From Ruminococcus sp. (lineage in GTDB: Bacteria > Bacillota > Clostridia > Oscillospirales > Acutalibacteraceae): 64,000 nt of DNA. Numbering within the stretch: position 1 is the first letter of the stretch; every line of letters begins with the position of its first letter. The DNA is taken from assembly GCA_022768065.1 (NCBI GenBank), contig JALELS010000020.1, forward strand, positions 124,001-188,000, given 5' to 3'. Under the pieces are notes generated by a model. That model ran no database searches. It had not been told where the DNA came from and was given only the letters and a program-made list of their open reading frames with translations. Below, piece after piece: positions 8,413 to 17,891 of this stretch. A program made the translations under genes and the position numbers.

Positions 8413-10647
8413 TTACATGGTTTCGTGGAAGGTTCTCTTTATGACCTCGCTCTGCTGCTCTCTTGAAAGCTTGTGGAAGTTCACCGCATAACCCGATACG
8501 CGGATTGTGAGGTTCGGGTACTTTGTCGGGTCATTGTAAGCCTCTATAAGCATTTCGCGGTTCATCACGTTGACATTGAGGTGATGCGCGCCGTTTTTAA
8601 AGTATCCGTCGAGAATAGAAACAAGATTGGCGGTTCTCTCCTCTCGCGTTTTTCCGAGCGCCGCAGGCACAATCGAAAATGTATTTGATATGCCGTCGCG
8701 GCACTGCGAATAGGGCATTTTTGCAACGGAATTAAGCGACGCGAGCGCACCGTTTTTTTCACGGTTGTGCATGGGGTTGGCACCGGGGGCAAACGGCTCG
8801 CCTTTTTTTCTGCCGTCGGGCGTTGAGCCGGTCTTTTTGCCGTAGACCACATTTGAAGTTATGGTAAGCGCCGAAAGAGTGTGCTCGGCGTTTCTGTAAG
8901 CCGGAGTTTTGCGAAGCTCGGTTATGGTGTCCTCAAGCAGGGCTTTGGCTATGCTGTCAACGCGGTCGTCGTCGTTTCCGTATTTCGGGAAATCACCCGT
9001 GGTTTCAAAGTCAACTATATAGCCGTTTTCGTCACGTATGGGTTTTACATTTGCATATTTAATTGCCGAGAGCGAATCGGCTGCCACAGAAAGTCCCGCT
9101 ACGCCGAACGCCATAAAGCGATGCACATCCGTGTCGTGCAGAGCCATCTGGATTTTTTCGTACGCATACTTATCGTGCATATAGTGGATTACGTTCATGG
9201 TGTTTACATACAGCCTGCAAAGCCATTTAAGGTAAGTCTTGTATCTTGCGACAACCTCGTCGTAGTCGAGCTTATCCCCCTTGAGAGGCTCGTCCTGAGG
9301 GCCTATCTTTTCGCAGTATACGTTATCGTAGCCGCCGTTTAAGGCAAGCAGTAAAAGCTTTGCAAGATTGCAGCGCGCACCGAAAAACTGCATCTGCTTA
9401 CCCACCTGCATAGCGGAAACACAGCAGGCTATGGCGTAGTCATCGCCGTAAATCGGGCGCATAACGTCGTCGTTTTCATACTGAATAGAGTCGGTGTCCT
9501 CCGAAACCTCGGCGCAGAATTTTTTGAAGTTTTCTGGCAGATCCTGCGACCAGAGAACCGTCATATTGGGCTCCGGAGCAGAACCGAGGGTATAAAGCGT
9601 ATTGAGTATTCTGTAAGAATTTTTCGTGACAAGAGTTTTTCCCTCGTTTGTCATACCGCCGATGCTCTCGGTTATCCACATCGGGTCTCCGCCGAACAGC
9701 TCATTGTATTCGGGAGTGCGAAGGTGGCGTGCCATACGGAGCTTCATAACGAAATCGTCCATCAGCTCCTGTGCGCCTTTTTCGCTCAAAATGCCGTTTT
9801 TAATATCGCGTTCAATATAAATATCAAGGAATGTACTCGTTCTGCCGAGCGACATAGCCGCTCCGTTCTGCTCTTTGATTGCGGCAAGGTATGCAAAATA
9901 AAGCCACTGTACAGCCTCGCGCGCATTTTTCGCCGGAGAGGAGATGTCATAGCCGTACAGCTGAGCCATCTGCTTTAACATCTCCATAAAATTAAGCTGT
10001 TTTTGGAGCTCCTCGCGAAGTCTTATGACGTCGTCGGTCATATTTTCGTCCTCAAGCGCTTTTTTGTCCGCTTTTTTAAACTCTATGAGCGTATCCATAC
10101 CGTAGAGGGCAACCCTGCGGTAGTCGCCTATGATTCTACCTCTTCCGTAGGCGTCGGGCAGACCTGTGAGCAGCGCTATATGGCGTGCCTTGCGCATTTC
10201 GCTTGTGTACGCTCTGAATACGCCGTCGTTATGGGTGGTTTTATATCTGAACTCATCTTCTATTTTGTCGGACAGCTCATAACCGTATGCCTTTGCCGCC
10301 TCGCGCGCCATACGCATTCCGCCGAACGGATTTACGCCGCGGCGCAGGGGGCTGTCGGTCTGAAGCCCTACTATAAGCTCCTTTTCTTTGTCGAGATAAC
10401 CGGGGGCATATGTGATGAGCGACGAAACGGTTTCGGTATCCACAGAGAGCACTCCGCCGTTTTCGCGTTCCTCATCGAGCAGCTTTGAAAATTCGCCCAT
10501 AAGCTCTTTTGTTCGCTCGGTAGCCCCGCATAAAAAAGAGCTGTCGCCCGTATATTCCGTGTAATTTCTTTTAATGAAATCACTTACATTTATTTTCTCG
10601 TTCCATTCGCCCGAATTAAATCCTTCCCAGGCTCTTGAAAACTCCAT
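8413..10647 (-). CDS. pflB: Formate C-acetyltransferase (pyruvate formate-lyase)
   Basis: 744-residue glycyl-radical enzyme converting pyruvate and CoA to acetyl-CoA and formate in anaerobic fermentation. The adjacent catalytic cysteines are Cys408-Cys409 in ACCVSAM, and the radical glycine is Gly719 in RVSGYAVNF, 25 residues from the end as in the E. coli enzyme. The Cys-Cys pair separates it from glycerol or choline lyases of the same superfamily. Two in-frame ATGs lie 6 bp apart; the second is chosen because AGGAAG abuts the first but is about eight bases from the second. The activating enzyme gene pflA is not adjacent and not recognised in the window. Expression is controlled by a ZTP riboswitch in its leader, which ties formate production to folate one-carbon status. 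Confidence 0.97.
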   Translation of the reverse strand: MEFSRAWEGFNSGEWNEKINVSDFIKRNYTEYTGDSSFLCGATERTKELMGEFSKLLDEERENGGVLSVDTETVSSLITYAPGYLDKEKELIVGLQTDSPLRRGVNPFGGMRMAREAAKAYGYELSDKIEDEFRYKTTHNDGVFRAYTSEMRKARHIALLTGLPDAYGRGRIIGDYRRVALYGMDTLIEFKKADKKALEDENMTDDVIRLREELQKQLNFMEMLKQMAQLYGYDISSPAKNAREAVQWLYFAYLAAIKEQNGAAMSLGRTSTFLDIYIERDIKNGILSEKGAQELMDDFVMKLRMARHLRTPEYNELFGGDPMWITESIGGMTNEGKTLVTKNSYRILNTLYTLGSAPEPNMTVLWSQDLPENFKKFCAEVSEDTDSIQYENDDVMRPIYGDDYAIACCVSAMQVGKQMQFFGARCNLAKLLLLALNGGYDNVYCEKIGPQDEPLKGDKLDYDEVVARYKTYLKWLCRLYVNTMNVIHYMHDKYAYEKIQMALHDTDVHRFMAFGVAGLSVAADSLSAIKYANVKPIRDENGYIVDFETTGDFPKYGNDDDRVDSIAKALLEDTITELRKTPAYRNAEHTLSALTITSNVVYGKKTGSTPDGRKKGEPFAPGANPMHNREKNGALASLNSVAKMPYSQCRDGISNTFSIVPAALGKTREERTANLVSILDGYFKNGAHHLNVNVMNREMLIEAYNDPTKYPNLTIRVSGYAVNFHKLSREQQSEVIKRTFHETM

Positions 10648-10697
10648 TGTCATCTTCCTTTCACAGTTGCCTTAACGGCACAAATATATAAAATTAC

Positions 10698-10731
10698 AAT
10701 ATAAAAGGGCAGCCCCGAAAAGAGGCTGCCC
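10698..10731 (-). terminator. Regulated terminator of the ZTP riboswitch
   Basis: On the minus strand GGGCAGCC (10731-10724) pairs with GGCTGCCC (10714-10707), followed by TTTTATATT. The 5' arm overlaps the conserved CTGGGCA of the aptamer, so aptamer folding and terminator folding exclude each other. It lies 50 bases before the pflB start. Confidence 0.85.
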
Positions 10732-10814
10732 AGACGGTCGGCATTTTATTCGCCGTGTTCCCCGGCAGTTTTGCCTGCCTGCCCGAGAGGGCTTTCCGTC
10801 AGTTGCACGGCGCC
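10724..10814 (-). promoter_or_regulatory. ZTP riboswitch (pfl motif) upstream of pflB
   Basis: The minus-strand leader carries the hallmark parts of the pfl/ZTP RNA in order: helix P1 made by CGCCGTG (10812-10806) and CACGGCG (10757-10751), the internal AACTGACGGA right after the 5' P1 strand, variable hairpins, the GCCGGGGAA segment just before the 3' P1 strand, and the downstream GCCGACCGTCTGGGCA that forms the ligand-binding domain with the pseudoknot. These RNAs bind ZMP/ZTP, which accumulate when 10-formyl-tetrahydrofolate is short, and usually turn expression on. A terminator overlapping the last element is the expression platform. Placement before pflB fits: formate feeds 10-formyl-THF synthesis. 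Recognised by eye against the known consensus. Confidence 0.9.
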
Positions 10815-10830
10815 TATATATTGTGGTGCT

Positions 10831-10859
10831 ATTATAACATTGCACAATATATATGTCAA
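10831..10859 (-). promoter_or_regulatory. Consensus promoter of the pflB leader
   Basis: Perfect TTGACA (10859-10854) and perfect TATAAT (10836-10831) with 17-bp spacing on the minus strand. The predicted RNA start near 10824 leaves only about ten bases before the aptamer. The promoter begins 18 bp after the stop codon of the upstream ABC permease gene. Confidence 0.9.
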
Positions 10860-10876
10860 TATATAAAATTTTCCAA

Positions 10877-13800
10877 TTACTCTGCACTCTTGAGCGATTC
10901 AACCATATCTATCTTTTTGAGTCTGAAATACATAACGAAGTTGACTATCGCCGTAAACAGCACCGTGAGCAAAATACTTGCGAGATAACTGAAAACCGTC
11001 ATCTCTTTACCGAACATAATATAGTCGGTCTCAATGGTGCCCATAACGTATGAGTGAAGAAGTATACCCAAAACTATGCCGAATATCATACCGAATACCG
11101 TCAGCACAATATTTTCACGGTATACATAAAATGCAAGTTCTTTATTGTAGAAGCCGAGAACCTTGAGCGTTGCAAGCTCGCGCCTACGCTCGGTAATGTT
11201 TATGTTGTTGAGATTGTAGAGAACCACAAACGCCAAAAGTCCCGCCGCCACTATAAGTATAACAACTATAAACAGCAAACTCTTCATAACCGAGCTTACC
11301 TGCTCCTCGGTAGTGCTGTTCATTGAAACCGAATTTATCGCGCTCAAATCCATAAGCTGCTTTGAAAGGACCTCGTCGTCCACGGTACCGTCCGTTTTTA
11401 TAAAGATGGTATTGAGCGAAGCCGTCTCGTTAAAGAGTTGTTTATACACATTCGGCGTCATGTAAATGTAGTGGTACATATAGTTTTCGACTATTCCGGC
11501 AACCTTTACGGGCTCCGTGGCGGTTCCGGTCTCGCTCGTTTTGAATGTCACGGTGTCGCCCACGGAAACACCGAGAGTTTTGGCTAGCTTTTCTGTTATA
11601 ATAACGCCGGAATCATCCATAACATAGGTATTTTTGCCGCCGCGCGAGGTAAGACTGACGTAATCCGCCATTCTTGACGTATCCTGCGGAACTATTACAT
11701 ACGCGGTTTTTTCTTCGCCGTTGGCGTCGGTATAGAGCATTGAGCGGTATGTCTGCAAATACTCGGTTACGCCGTCCATAGTGTTTACTTCGGCAAGAGT
11801 CTGACGTTTTTCGGCTCTTGTAGCCTCGGAATCTATACCTGCGGTGCCTGCAAAATGCCATACCTTTTCAAACTGGTTGCCCGTCATTGACTTTATGGAA
11901 TCGTTGAGTCCGAATCCGACAAGCAGCAATGCCATACATCCGGCAACGCCTGCTATTGTCATAAACAGACGCTTTTTATATCTGAACAGGTTTCTGCAAG
12001 CGGCTTTCTGTGCAAAGTTGAGATGCTTCCAAATAAATCCCACTTTTTCGAGAAGTATGCGTTTGCCCGCTTTCGGCGCTTCGGGGCGCATAAGCAGCGC
12101 CGGAGAAGAGCTGAGTACGCGGTAGCATGCCGCCACCGTTGCACCGGTTGTGCAAATAATCGCAAGCAGTGAAGCGAGCAGAGCGTCAAATATATCGGGA
12201 TTTACCACGGTATTATGAAGCCCTATGTAAACAAGCTTATACGTGTCCACGGTCAGCAGAGGTATGGTACTCTCGCCGAGAAGCACGCCGAGCACACTTC
12301 CTATAAAGGTTGCAAGCAGAGCATAAAGTACATATTTTGCTGCTATCGCTCCCTTTGTGTAACCGAGCGCTTTTAATGTGCCTATCTGTGTTCTCTGCTC
12401 CTCAACCATTCGCGTCATTGTGGTAAGAGATACCAGCGCGGCAACAAGGAAGAATATTACGGGGAACACGGTGCCTATTGAGCCCATGCCGTCCGTATCG
12501 CTCTTGTATGAAACGTATGAGGGTATTGTCTCGCGGTCAAGCACATACCAGGTGGGCTTTTCCACGTTTAATATCTTGTCTTCGGAGTCCTCAAGCTTTT
12601 GTTGCGCCGCCTCAAGCTCGTCTGCAAGGTCCTGCTTTGCCTGCTCGTATTCCTCGTTTTTGCGATCAAGCTCGATTTGGGCGTCCTGTATCTGCTTTTC
12701 GGCTTCCTCAAGAGCCGCCGGAGCCTCGTTGACCTTTTTCTGTGCGTCCTGAAGCGCCGTGCCGCCGTTATTTACGGCAGTTTGAGCGGCAGCAACCTGC
12801 TCTTTTGCGTTATCTATGGTGCTTCTTGTATTTGTAAGCTGAGTTTTATAGAACTGAAGCGTTGCTCTTGCGGCAATGATGTTATAGCTCTTTTGGAGAT
12901 ACTCGTCGGAGGACAAAGAACCCTTGCTGTCGTCAAGCTCCTTTTGCATTCTCTCAATCTCCGCCGCAGAATCGGAAACCTGCTTTTCGAGGTCCTTATA
13001 TTTCTTTTCCGCCTCGTTAAGCGAAGCCTTTGCGCTGTCTATCTGACTTTGACTTACAACGAGCGTGTTGGCATTTGAATTTATAAGGTCCTGCGCATTT
13101 TGTATTTCAAGCTTTTTGTTTGCAAGCTCCGCCTTGCTGTTTTCTATTGCCGCCTGAGCGTCCAAAAGCTGCTGATAAGCGTCGCCGAGCTGACCCATTG
13201 CGGCGTCTTTTTCCTCTTCAAACTGCAACTTTGCGTCGTTAATATATGTCGACGTTTCGTTTTTATATTCGCTGTATCTTATGTCGCAGCGCCTGTCTGC
13301 TATGTCGTTTATTCTGTCTTTAACCTTTGAAACAAGCTCGGTGTAATCGTTTGAATAGCAGCCGAGCGCCATAGCGTCCTTAACGGTTATCTGAACGCTT
13401 GTATAATACGACAGCGAAAAGGCCTGCTTCGGAACTATCAAAAATCCGTTTATTCTGCCTGCGCCTATAGCCGCGGAGCCTCGGTCGCTGTCCATATACA
13501 TTGATGTTGTGCCGACGCCGACAATCGTGAATTCGTCTGTGGCAAGATACTTGCTGACTTTTTCGTCGGTGCCCGTGGTGAGCTTTACCGTGTCGCCTAT
13601 TTTGTATCCTGTGGCGTCGAGGAATTTGCGGTCGGCTATGCACTCATTATAGCCCTGCGGAAAGCGACCCTCGCTGACCCTTACAAGACTTATGTTGTCG
13701 TTTAAGGACATTACCTTTGTAACAGCCTCGGTACTGCCGGTATCGCACAGAAAATCCTGCTCGTATGTGCCCTCTGCATCCTGCACGCCGTCAACCTTTT

Positions 13801-14029
13801 TCAGCGCGTCAACATCCTTATCGGTCATACCGAGAGTTCCCGCGACCCTTATGTCCATAAGATTTTCACTGTCGTATTGCTTATCCGCCGAAGCCTGCAT
13901 GGCAGGTTTTGCCGCGCGCAGTCCCGAAAAGAACGCTACGCCCAAAACAACGATAAGGGTTATAGACAGGAATCTGCTGAAATTCAGCTTTATTTCCCGC
14001 TGAAAATCTTTTCTCATTCCTTTTGTCAT
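10877..14029 (-). CDS. ABC transporter permease, FtsX/MacB type, with coiled-coil insert
   Basis: 1050-residue membrane protein. One helix near residues 20-40 is followed by a MacB-like periplasmic-type domain. A coiled coil of about 250 residues spans roughly 260-515 (repeated EEAEKQ, QDAQ and DAQAAIENSK heptads), then a first FtsX block of three helices (about 545-680), a second extracellular domain, and a final FtsX block of three helices at the end. This double-FtsX layout is typical of Firmicutes exporters working with a LolD/MacB-type ATPase, whose gene lies 41 bp upstream. Such systems act as mechanotransmitters or export lipids, peptides or drugs; the coiled coil would reach out from the membrane. 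The substrate is unknown. The ribosome-binding site GAGAGAGGT precedes the ATG. The gene runs directly into the pflB promoter without its own terminator. Confidence 0.85.
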   Translation of the reverse strand: MTKGMRKDFQREIKLNFSRFLSITLIVVLGVAFFSGLRAAKPAMQASADKQYDSENLMDIRVAGTLGMTDKDVDALKKVDGVQDAEGTYEQDFLCDTGSTEAVTKVMSLNDNISLVRVSEGRFPQGYNECIADRKFLDATGYKIGDTVKLTTGTDEKVSKYLATDEFTIVGVGTTSMYMDSDRGSAAIGAGRINGFLIVPKQAFSLSYYTSVQITVKDAMALGCYSNDYTELVSKVKDRINDIADRRCDIRYSEYKNETSTYINDAKLQFEEEKDAAMGQLGDAYQQLLDAQAAIENSKAELANKKLEIQNAQDLINSNANTLVVSQSQIDSAKASLNEAEKKYKDLEKQVSDSAAEIERMQKELDDSKGSLSSDEYLQKSYNIIAARATLQFYKTQLTNTRSTIDNAKEQVAAAQTAVNNGGTALQDAQKKVNEAPAALEEAEKQIQDAQIELDRKNEEYEQAKQDLADELEAAQQKLEDSEDKILNVEKPTWYVLDRETIPSYVSYKSDTDGMGSIGTVFPVIFFLVAALVSLTTMTRMVEEQRTQIGTLKALGYTKGAIAAKYVLYALLATFIGSVLGVLLGESTIPLLTVDTYKLVYIGLHNTVVNPDIFDALLASLLAIICTTGATVAACYRVLSSSPALLMRPEAPKAGKRILLEKVGFIWKHLNFAQKAACRNLFRYKKRLFMTIAGVAGCMALLLVGFGLNDSIKSMTGNQFEKVWHFAGTAGIDSEATRAEKRQTLAEVNTMDGVTEYLQTYRSMLYTDANGEEKTAYVIVPQDTSRMADYVSLTSRGGKNTYVMDDSGVIITEKLAKTLGVSVGDTVTFKTSETGTATEPVKVAGIVENYMYHYIYMTPNVYKQLFNETASLNTIFIKTDGTVDDEVLSKQLMDLSAINSVSMNSTTEEQVSSVMKSLLFIVVILIVAAGLLAFVVLYNLNNINITERRRELATLKVLGFYNKELAFYVYRENIVLTVFGMIFGIVLGILLHSYVMGTIETDYIMFGKEMTVFSYLASILLTVLFTAIVNFVMYFRLKKIDMVESLKSAE

Positions 14030-14070
14030 TTAACGTGTACCTCTCTCTGTCAAATATAATATTCGGTATT

Positions 14071-14772
14071 TTACCACTCGATATACTCGACGGGAGTCGG
14101 GTGCTCGTTGAGAAGAAGCTTGTCAACTCTGCCGTTTTTTACCTTAATTACCTTGTCCGCCATGGGGGCAAGCGCGGAGTTATGGGTGATGACAACAACG
14201 GTCATACCCTTTTCGCGGCAGGTATCCTGCAAAAGCTTCAGTATGGATTTACCTGTTATATAGTCGAGCGCGCCCGTAGGCTCGTCGCACAAAAGCAGTT
14301 TGGGATTTTTGGCAAGCGCTCTCGCTATTGAAACTCTCTGCTGTTCGCCGCCGGAGAGCTGAGCCGGGAAATTGTCAAACCTGTTGCCGAGCCCCACATC
14401 TTTCAAAACGTCTTTTGCGCTGAGCGGATTTTTTGAAATCTGAAGCGCAAGCTCAACGTTTTCCAATGCGGTGAGGTTGCCGACAAGGTTATAGAACTGA
14501 AATACAAATCCCACGTCGTCGCGGCGGTATTTGGTAAGCTCTTTTTCGTTAAACTTGGTTATGTCTACGTTGTCAACGTAAATCGTGCCGGACGTAGCGG
14601 TATCCATTCCGCCGAGAATGTTAAGAATAGTCGTTTTACCGGCGCCGCTCGGACCGACTATGACGACAAATTCGCCCTTGTCTATGCCGAAGCCTATCTC
14701 ATCGACTGCTTTTATTTCGATTTCGCCCATCTTGTAGGTCTTTGTTACGTCTCTGACCTCGATAAATGCCAT
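14071..14772 (-). CDS. ABC transporter ATP-binding protein (MacB/LolD type)
   Basis: 233-residue ATPase driving the adjacent FtsX-type permease. Walker [10 protein letters not shown] (about residues 40-48), a Q-loop in FVFQFYNL, the signature LSGGEQQR, Walker [13 protein letters not shown] and an H-loop in VVITHN are all present. The GEQQR signature and the DEPTGALD form are typical of the LolD/MacB/FtsE group. Length is normal. It lies 41 bp upstream of the permease gene and 34 bp downstream of ricT, so it is probably in one transcript with both. Two basic segments near the C-terminus resemble the tail seen in lantibiotic or bacitracin exporters, but no sensor kinase genes are adjacent. Confidence 0.92.
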   Translation of the reverse strand: MAFIEVRDVTKTYKMGEIEIKAVDEIGFGIDKGEFVVIVGPSGAGKTTILNILGGMDTATSGTIYVDNVDITKFNEKELTKYRRDDVGFVFQFYNLVGNLTALENVELALQISKNPLSAKDVLKDVGLGNRFDNFPAQLSGGEQQRVSIARALAKNPKLLLCDEPTGALDYITGKSILKLLQDTCREKGMTVVVITHNSALAPMADKVIKVKNGRVDKLLLNEHPTPVEYIEW

Positions 14773-14806
14773 ATTTCAATTCCTCATTTCCTTGGCTGTA
14801 ACTTAA

Positions 14807-15670
14807 TTATTCTATGCCCTTGAGGGCTTCGATTTCGGACTTGTCCACCTGGATTTTAGCGTCTTTTAAAAGCTTTACTTCGTGGCGGTCAACCACAAGC
14901 GGAGCAGCGTCGGGACGGCGGTCGAGCCTGATTTTGAGCATACCCGTTATGAGGTTGTTTTCTATAACGGTGCCCCTGCCCTCGCGCGTTTCCACAAGCG
15001 CTCCGACCTTGGGGGTATGTCTTAAAAGATGCTCGTAAGCGTCCTGCTCGTATTTAAGACAGCACATCAGCCTGCCGCAGGTGCCGCTTATTTTTACGGG
15101 ATTCAGCGACAAGCCCTGCTCCTTTGCCATTTTTATAGAGACAGGCTGAAAATCGCCGAGGAATGTTTTGCAGCAGAACGGTCTGCCGCAGATACCGAAT
15201 CCGCCGAGCATTTTCGCTTCGTCTCTCACGCCTATCTGCCTTAATTCTATTCTTGTTCTGAATACGGACGCAAGGTCCTTTACAAGCTCTCTGAAGTCCA
15301 CTCTGCCGTCGGCGGTGAAATAGAAAAGTATCTTGCCGCCGTCAAAGGTGTATTCAACATTTACAAGCTTCATATCAAGCTTGTGTTTAAGTATTTTTTC
15401 TTCGCAAACGGAAAATGCCTTTTTCTCTTTTTCGGCGTTTTCCTTAACTCTTTCGAGATCCGCTTTTGTGGCGGCTCTTATTACTGATTTGAGCGGCTTT
15501 ATGATTTCGCTGTCATCCACAACGGAGTTTTCCATTGCAACTTCGCCGCACTCCACGCCGCGCGCGGTTTCGACTATCGCCCTGTCGCCCTTTTCAAACT
15601 TTTTGCCGTCAGGGTCGAAGTAGTATACCTTGCCCACCTCTTTAAATCGTATTCCGACAACTTCTGCCAT
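14807..15670 (-). CDS. ricT: PSP1-domain protein RicT (YaaT)
   Basis: 287-residue cytosolic PSP1-domain protein. In Bacillus the Ric complex (RicA, RicF, RicT) binds [4Fe-4S] clusters and steers RNase Y-dependent mRNA maturation, with effects on competence, biofilm and sporulation. The conserved cysteine clusters GICGRPFCCKTFLGDF and SGTCGRLMCCLKYE are both present and are the expected cluster ligands. The N-terminal VGIRFKEVGKVYYFDP and the GDRAIVETARGVECG segment are typical of PSP1. It follows holB by 31 bp, as in the conserved darA-holB-ricT order of Firmicutes; the yaaR and yabA genes often found there are missing. Length fits the family. Confidence 0.93.
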   Translation of the reverse strand: MAEVVGIRFKEVGKVYYFDPDGKKFEKGDRAIVETARGVECGEVAMENSVVDDSEIIKPLKSVIRAATKADLERVKENAEKEKKAFSVCEEKILKHKLDMKLVNVEYTFDGGKILFYFTADGRVDFRELVKDLASVFRTRIELRQIGVRDEAKMLGGFGICGRPFCCKTFLGDFQPVSIKMAKEQGLSLNPVKISGTCGRLMCCLKYEQDAYEHLLRHTPKVGALVETREGRGTVIENNLITGMLKIRLDRRPDAAPLVVDRHEVKLLKDAKIQVDKSEIEALKGIE

Positions 15671-15701
15671 TTGTATGTCTTCCTTTCGGAGCTATTTTAT
15701 A

Positions 15702-16577
15702 TTATTTACCCACAGCCTCTCGCAGCTTGTAACACAGCGAAGTAAGCAGCAGATTTTGATTCTGATTCATTGCCGCGCCGTCAAACATCTCGCCGAGCAC
15801 GCCGCAGCAGCGGTACAGTTTATCGGCTGTAAGCGCCGAGGACAGCGCCTTTGCCGTTTCCGAAAATTCCGGAGTCGCCGCCGCGTGAAGCTTGATTTTA
15901 ACGGCGTCGAGAAAAATGCTTTTAAGGCAAAGGACCGTATTTTTAAATCCCGTCCTGTCCTTTTCAAGCGGACTCACCGCGGCCAAAAGAGCCGTTTCCG
16001 CAGGGCTTAACAGCGCCATTGCTATTTTTTGCGCCAAAGCCGCGGTCTCTTCGTCAAAAAGCGCCGAGTCATTTTCGGCACCGAGCGAAAACACCGTCGC
16101 ACGCGACAGCACCGTGCCGAGCATAGCCGAGCGGCTCGGGCAAGTCATAATGAAATACACGTAAGAGGGCGGTTCTTCAAATATTTTGAGAAGTGCGTTC
16201 TCTCCGCTGTCGTTCATATTTTGAACTTCTTTTAAAATGTATACCTTTTTGTCACCGTCATTCGGGAGAACAAAGCAGTCCGAGCGCACGGCACGGCAGG
16301 TTTCCACCTTAAACGCCGCGTCGGAATTTATGTCTCCGTATTCGCGCACATCGGGGTGCGACAAAGCCTCGCATTTTACGCATGAGGAGCAAACGCTGCA
16401 AGGGCGCACGCCGCCGCCCGTGCAGAGCAGACTCTGCGCTATAAAACGCGCCGCCGAAAGCCGCTGCTCTGCACAGCCGCCTTCTATGAGCATTGTATTC
16501 GGGAATGACGAGGTTTTTATATACGGCAAAAGCTCCCTTTTAAAGCTCTCGCCGAACGAAGAAACGTCTGCCGTCAT
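15702..16577 (-). CDS. holB: DNA polymerase III delta' subunit
   Basis: 291-residue clamp-loader subunit of the AAA+ type. The N-terminal part has a degenerate P-loop (FPNTMLIEGGCAEQRLSAA), as expected for delta', which does not hydrolyse ATP. A zinc-binding module follows (PCSVCSSCVKC with a fourth Cys upstream), then KVYILKEVQNMNDSGENALLKIFEEPP and the SRATVF sensor region. It functions with DnaX and HolA in loading the beta sliding clamp. The start codon overlaps the darA stop by ATGA, which implies translational coupling. Divergent in its C-terminal third, as usual for this subunit. Confidence 0.92.
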   Translation of the reverse strand: MTADVSSFGESFKRELLPYIKTSSFPNTMLIEGGCAEQRLSAARFIAQSLLCTGGGVRPCSVCSSCVKCEALSHPDVREYGDINSDAAFKVETCRAVRSDCFVLPNDGDKKVYILKEVQNMNDSGENALLKIFEEPPSYVYFIMTCPSRSAMLGTVLSRATVFSLGAENDSALFDEETAALAQKIAMALLSPAETALLAAVSPLEKDRTGFKNTVLCLKSIFLDAVKIKLHAAATPEFSETAKALSSALTADKLYRCCGVLGEMFDGAAMNQNQNLLLTSLCYKLREAVGK

Positions 16578-16897
16578 ATCTTGTAGAACTGCTCAACGTC
16601 CACCACAAAAACCGTGGCTCCGCCGACCGAAACCTCTACGGGAACGGTAAGCATGGAATCGCCTATGTATGTTGAATTTACGGGAGCAGTCTGCTTGCGC
16701 TGGCTTGAAAATTCCTCGATTACGGCAAGCGCGTCACTCACCTTTTCATCCTCAACACCCGTGAGCATGGTGACGTTGCCCGCGCGGAGAAATCCGCCGG
16801 AGGTTGCAAGCTTTGTTACCATAAAGCCCGCCTTGTTAAGCTCCGAGATGACCAAAGACGCGTCCTCGGTGTTGACAATTGCTATTAAGAGTTTCAT
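16574..16897 (-). CDS. darA: Cyclic-di-AMP receptor DarA (YaaQ/PstA)
   Basis: 107-residue PII-like trimeric signal protein that binds cyclic di-AMP. The family pattern is clear: MKLLIAIVNTEDA at the start, the TKLATSGGFLRAGN segment forming the ligand pocket (TxxxSxGGFLxxGNxT), and a C-terminal GGATVFVVDVEQFYK strand. Length matches (about 109). It heads a small operon darA-holB-ricT with AAAGGAGG before its ATG. Its downstream target is not established in general. TrkA/TrkH genes in the same window are one plausible link to potassium homeostasis, but no direct evidence exists here. Confidence 0.95.
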   Translation of the reverse strand: MKLLIAIVNTEDASLVISELNKAGFMVTKLATSGGFLRAGNVTMLTGVEDEKVSDALAVIEEFSSQRKQTAPVNSTYIGDSMLTVPVEVSVGGATVFVVDVEQFYKI

Positions 16898-16931
16898 AAT
16901 GTCCTCCTTTCAATTAAAACGACATATGAAT

Positions 16932-17867
16932 TTATATCTGTGAAAGTGCTATAAACAGCGGCATTGTTATTATCGACAAAAAGCTCACCACGGCAACGGT
17001 CTGCGAGGCCGCGGCACTGTCTTTGCCGTACTTTGCCGCAAACATAACGGTATTGTTTGCGCTCGGCGACGATGCGGAAATTATAAGCGCCGTCAAAAGC
17101 GCTCCCTTTATGCCCAGAAACTTAAGCACCGCCAAAATTATCGCCGGTAAAACTATGAGCTTTAAAAGCGCCACAAGATACGTATCTTTCCTTAAAAACA
17201 TCGTTTTCAAATCTGTTTTTGAAAGATAGGTTCCGAACATTATCATGGCAAGCGGCGTATTAAGACCGGCAACGTAATTTACCAGAACGGAAATAAGAGA
17301 CGGAAGCTTGATTTTAAAGAAAAACAGCGGCAGTCCCAAAAGCACCGACACAACTCCGGGATTGAGTATCAGCCACTTGGGGTTAAAACCGGTTTTTTGA
17401 GCCTTTTCCCCCGACATAAGATATATGCCGTGCGTAAAAGCAAATATATTAAACGGTATCAGCACGCCCGAGCAAAAGAACACGCCCTCGGCGCCGAGTT
17501 CCGCCTCGGCAAGCGGCAATGTCATATATCCGACGTTGCCGTATATCGCCGCATACTTATATATACACGATAAATTTTTATCGGTCTTACGCCAAAACGG
17601 AATACAAATCGCTATTGCAACGACGTGCAAAATTGTTCCGCCCAAAAATGACATCAGCATACCGCGGACATTCTCGCCTGTCATTTCGACGGACGAGAAC
17701 GACTGAATTATTACGGCAGGCGTAACTATATAAAAAAGCAGGTCGTTTGTAAGCTTCGCCGCCTTTTCCGTGTAGATTTTTGTCCTGTCGCATATAAATC
17801 CGAGAAGGACAAGAACATATAGTATAAACACCTGTTTCGCGGCTGTTGCCACGTCGGAAAGAAACAT
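16932..17867 (-). CDS. AEC family transporter
   Basis: 311-residue membrane protein of the auxin efflux carrier (AEC) family, with ten predicted helices in two five-helix halves. The N-half shows VLVLLGFICDRTKIYT and the C-half shows NTPLAMIMFGTYLSK followed by ISASSPSANNTVMFAAKYG, both typical of the bacterial malate/amino-acid-like permease branch (compare MleP). The substrate is unknown, probably a small organic acid or amino acid. It lies 34 bp upstream of darA and 24 bp downstream of another membrane protein gene, so it may be part of a longer transcript starting at gltA. Length is normal. Confidence 0.88.
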   Translation of the reverse strand: MFLSDVATAAKQVFILYVLVLLGFICDRTKIYTEKAAKLTNDLLFYIVTPAVIIQSFSSVEMTGENVRGMLMSFLGGTILHVVAIAICIPFWRKTDKNLSCIYKYAAIYGNVGYMTLPLAEAELGAEGVFFCSGVLIPFNIFAFTHGIYLMSGEKAQKTGFNPKWLILNPGVVSVLLGLPLFFFKIKLPSLISVLVNYVAGLNTPLAMIMFGTYLSKTDLKTMFLRKDTYLVALLKLIVLPAIILAVLKFLGIKGALLTALIISASSPSANNTVMFAAKYGKDSAAASQTVAVVSFLSIITMPLFIALSQI

Positions 17868-17891
17868 AATTATTTACACCGCCGATATGCT

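Noticed and set aside
8413-10647. Choline TMA-lyase or glycerol dehydratase instead of pyruvate formate-lyase
   Set aside because: The adjacent Cys408-Cys409 pair is specific to pyruvate formate-lyase-type enzymes; the other lyases have a single catalytic Cys.
10698-10731. Terminator of the upstream ABC permease gene
   Set aside because: It lies downstream of the pflB promoter and overlaps the ZTP aptamer, so it is better explained as the riboswitch expression platform, though it could also stop readthrough.
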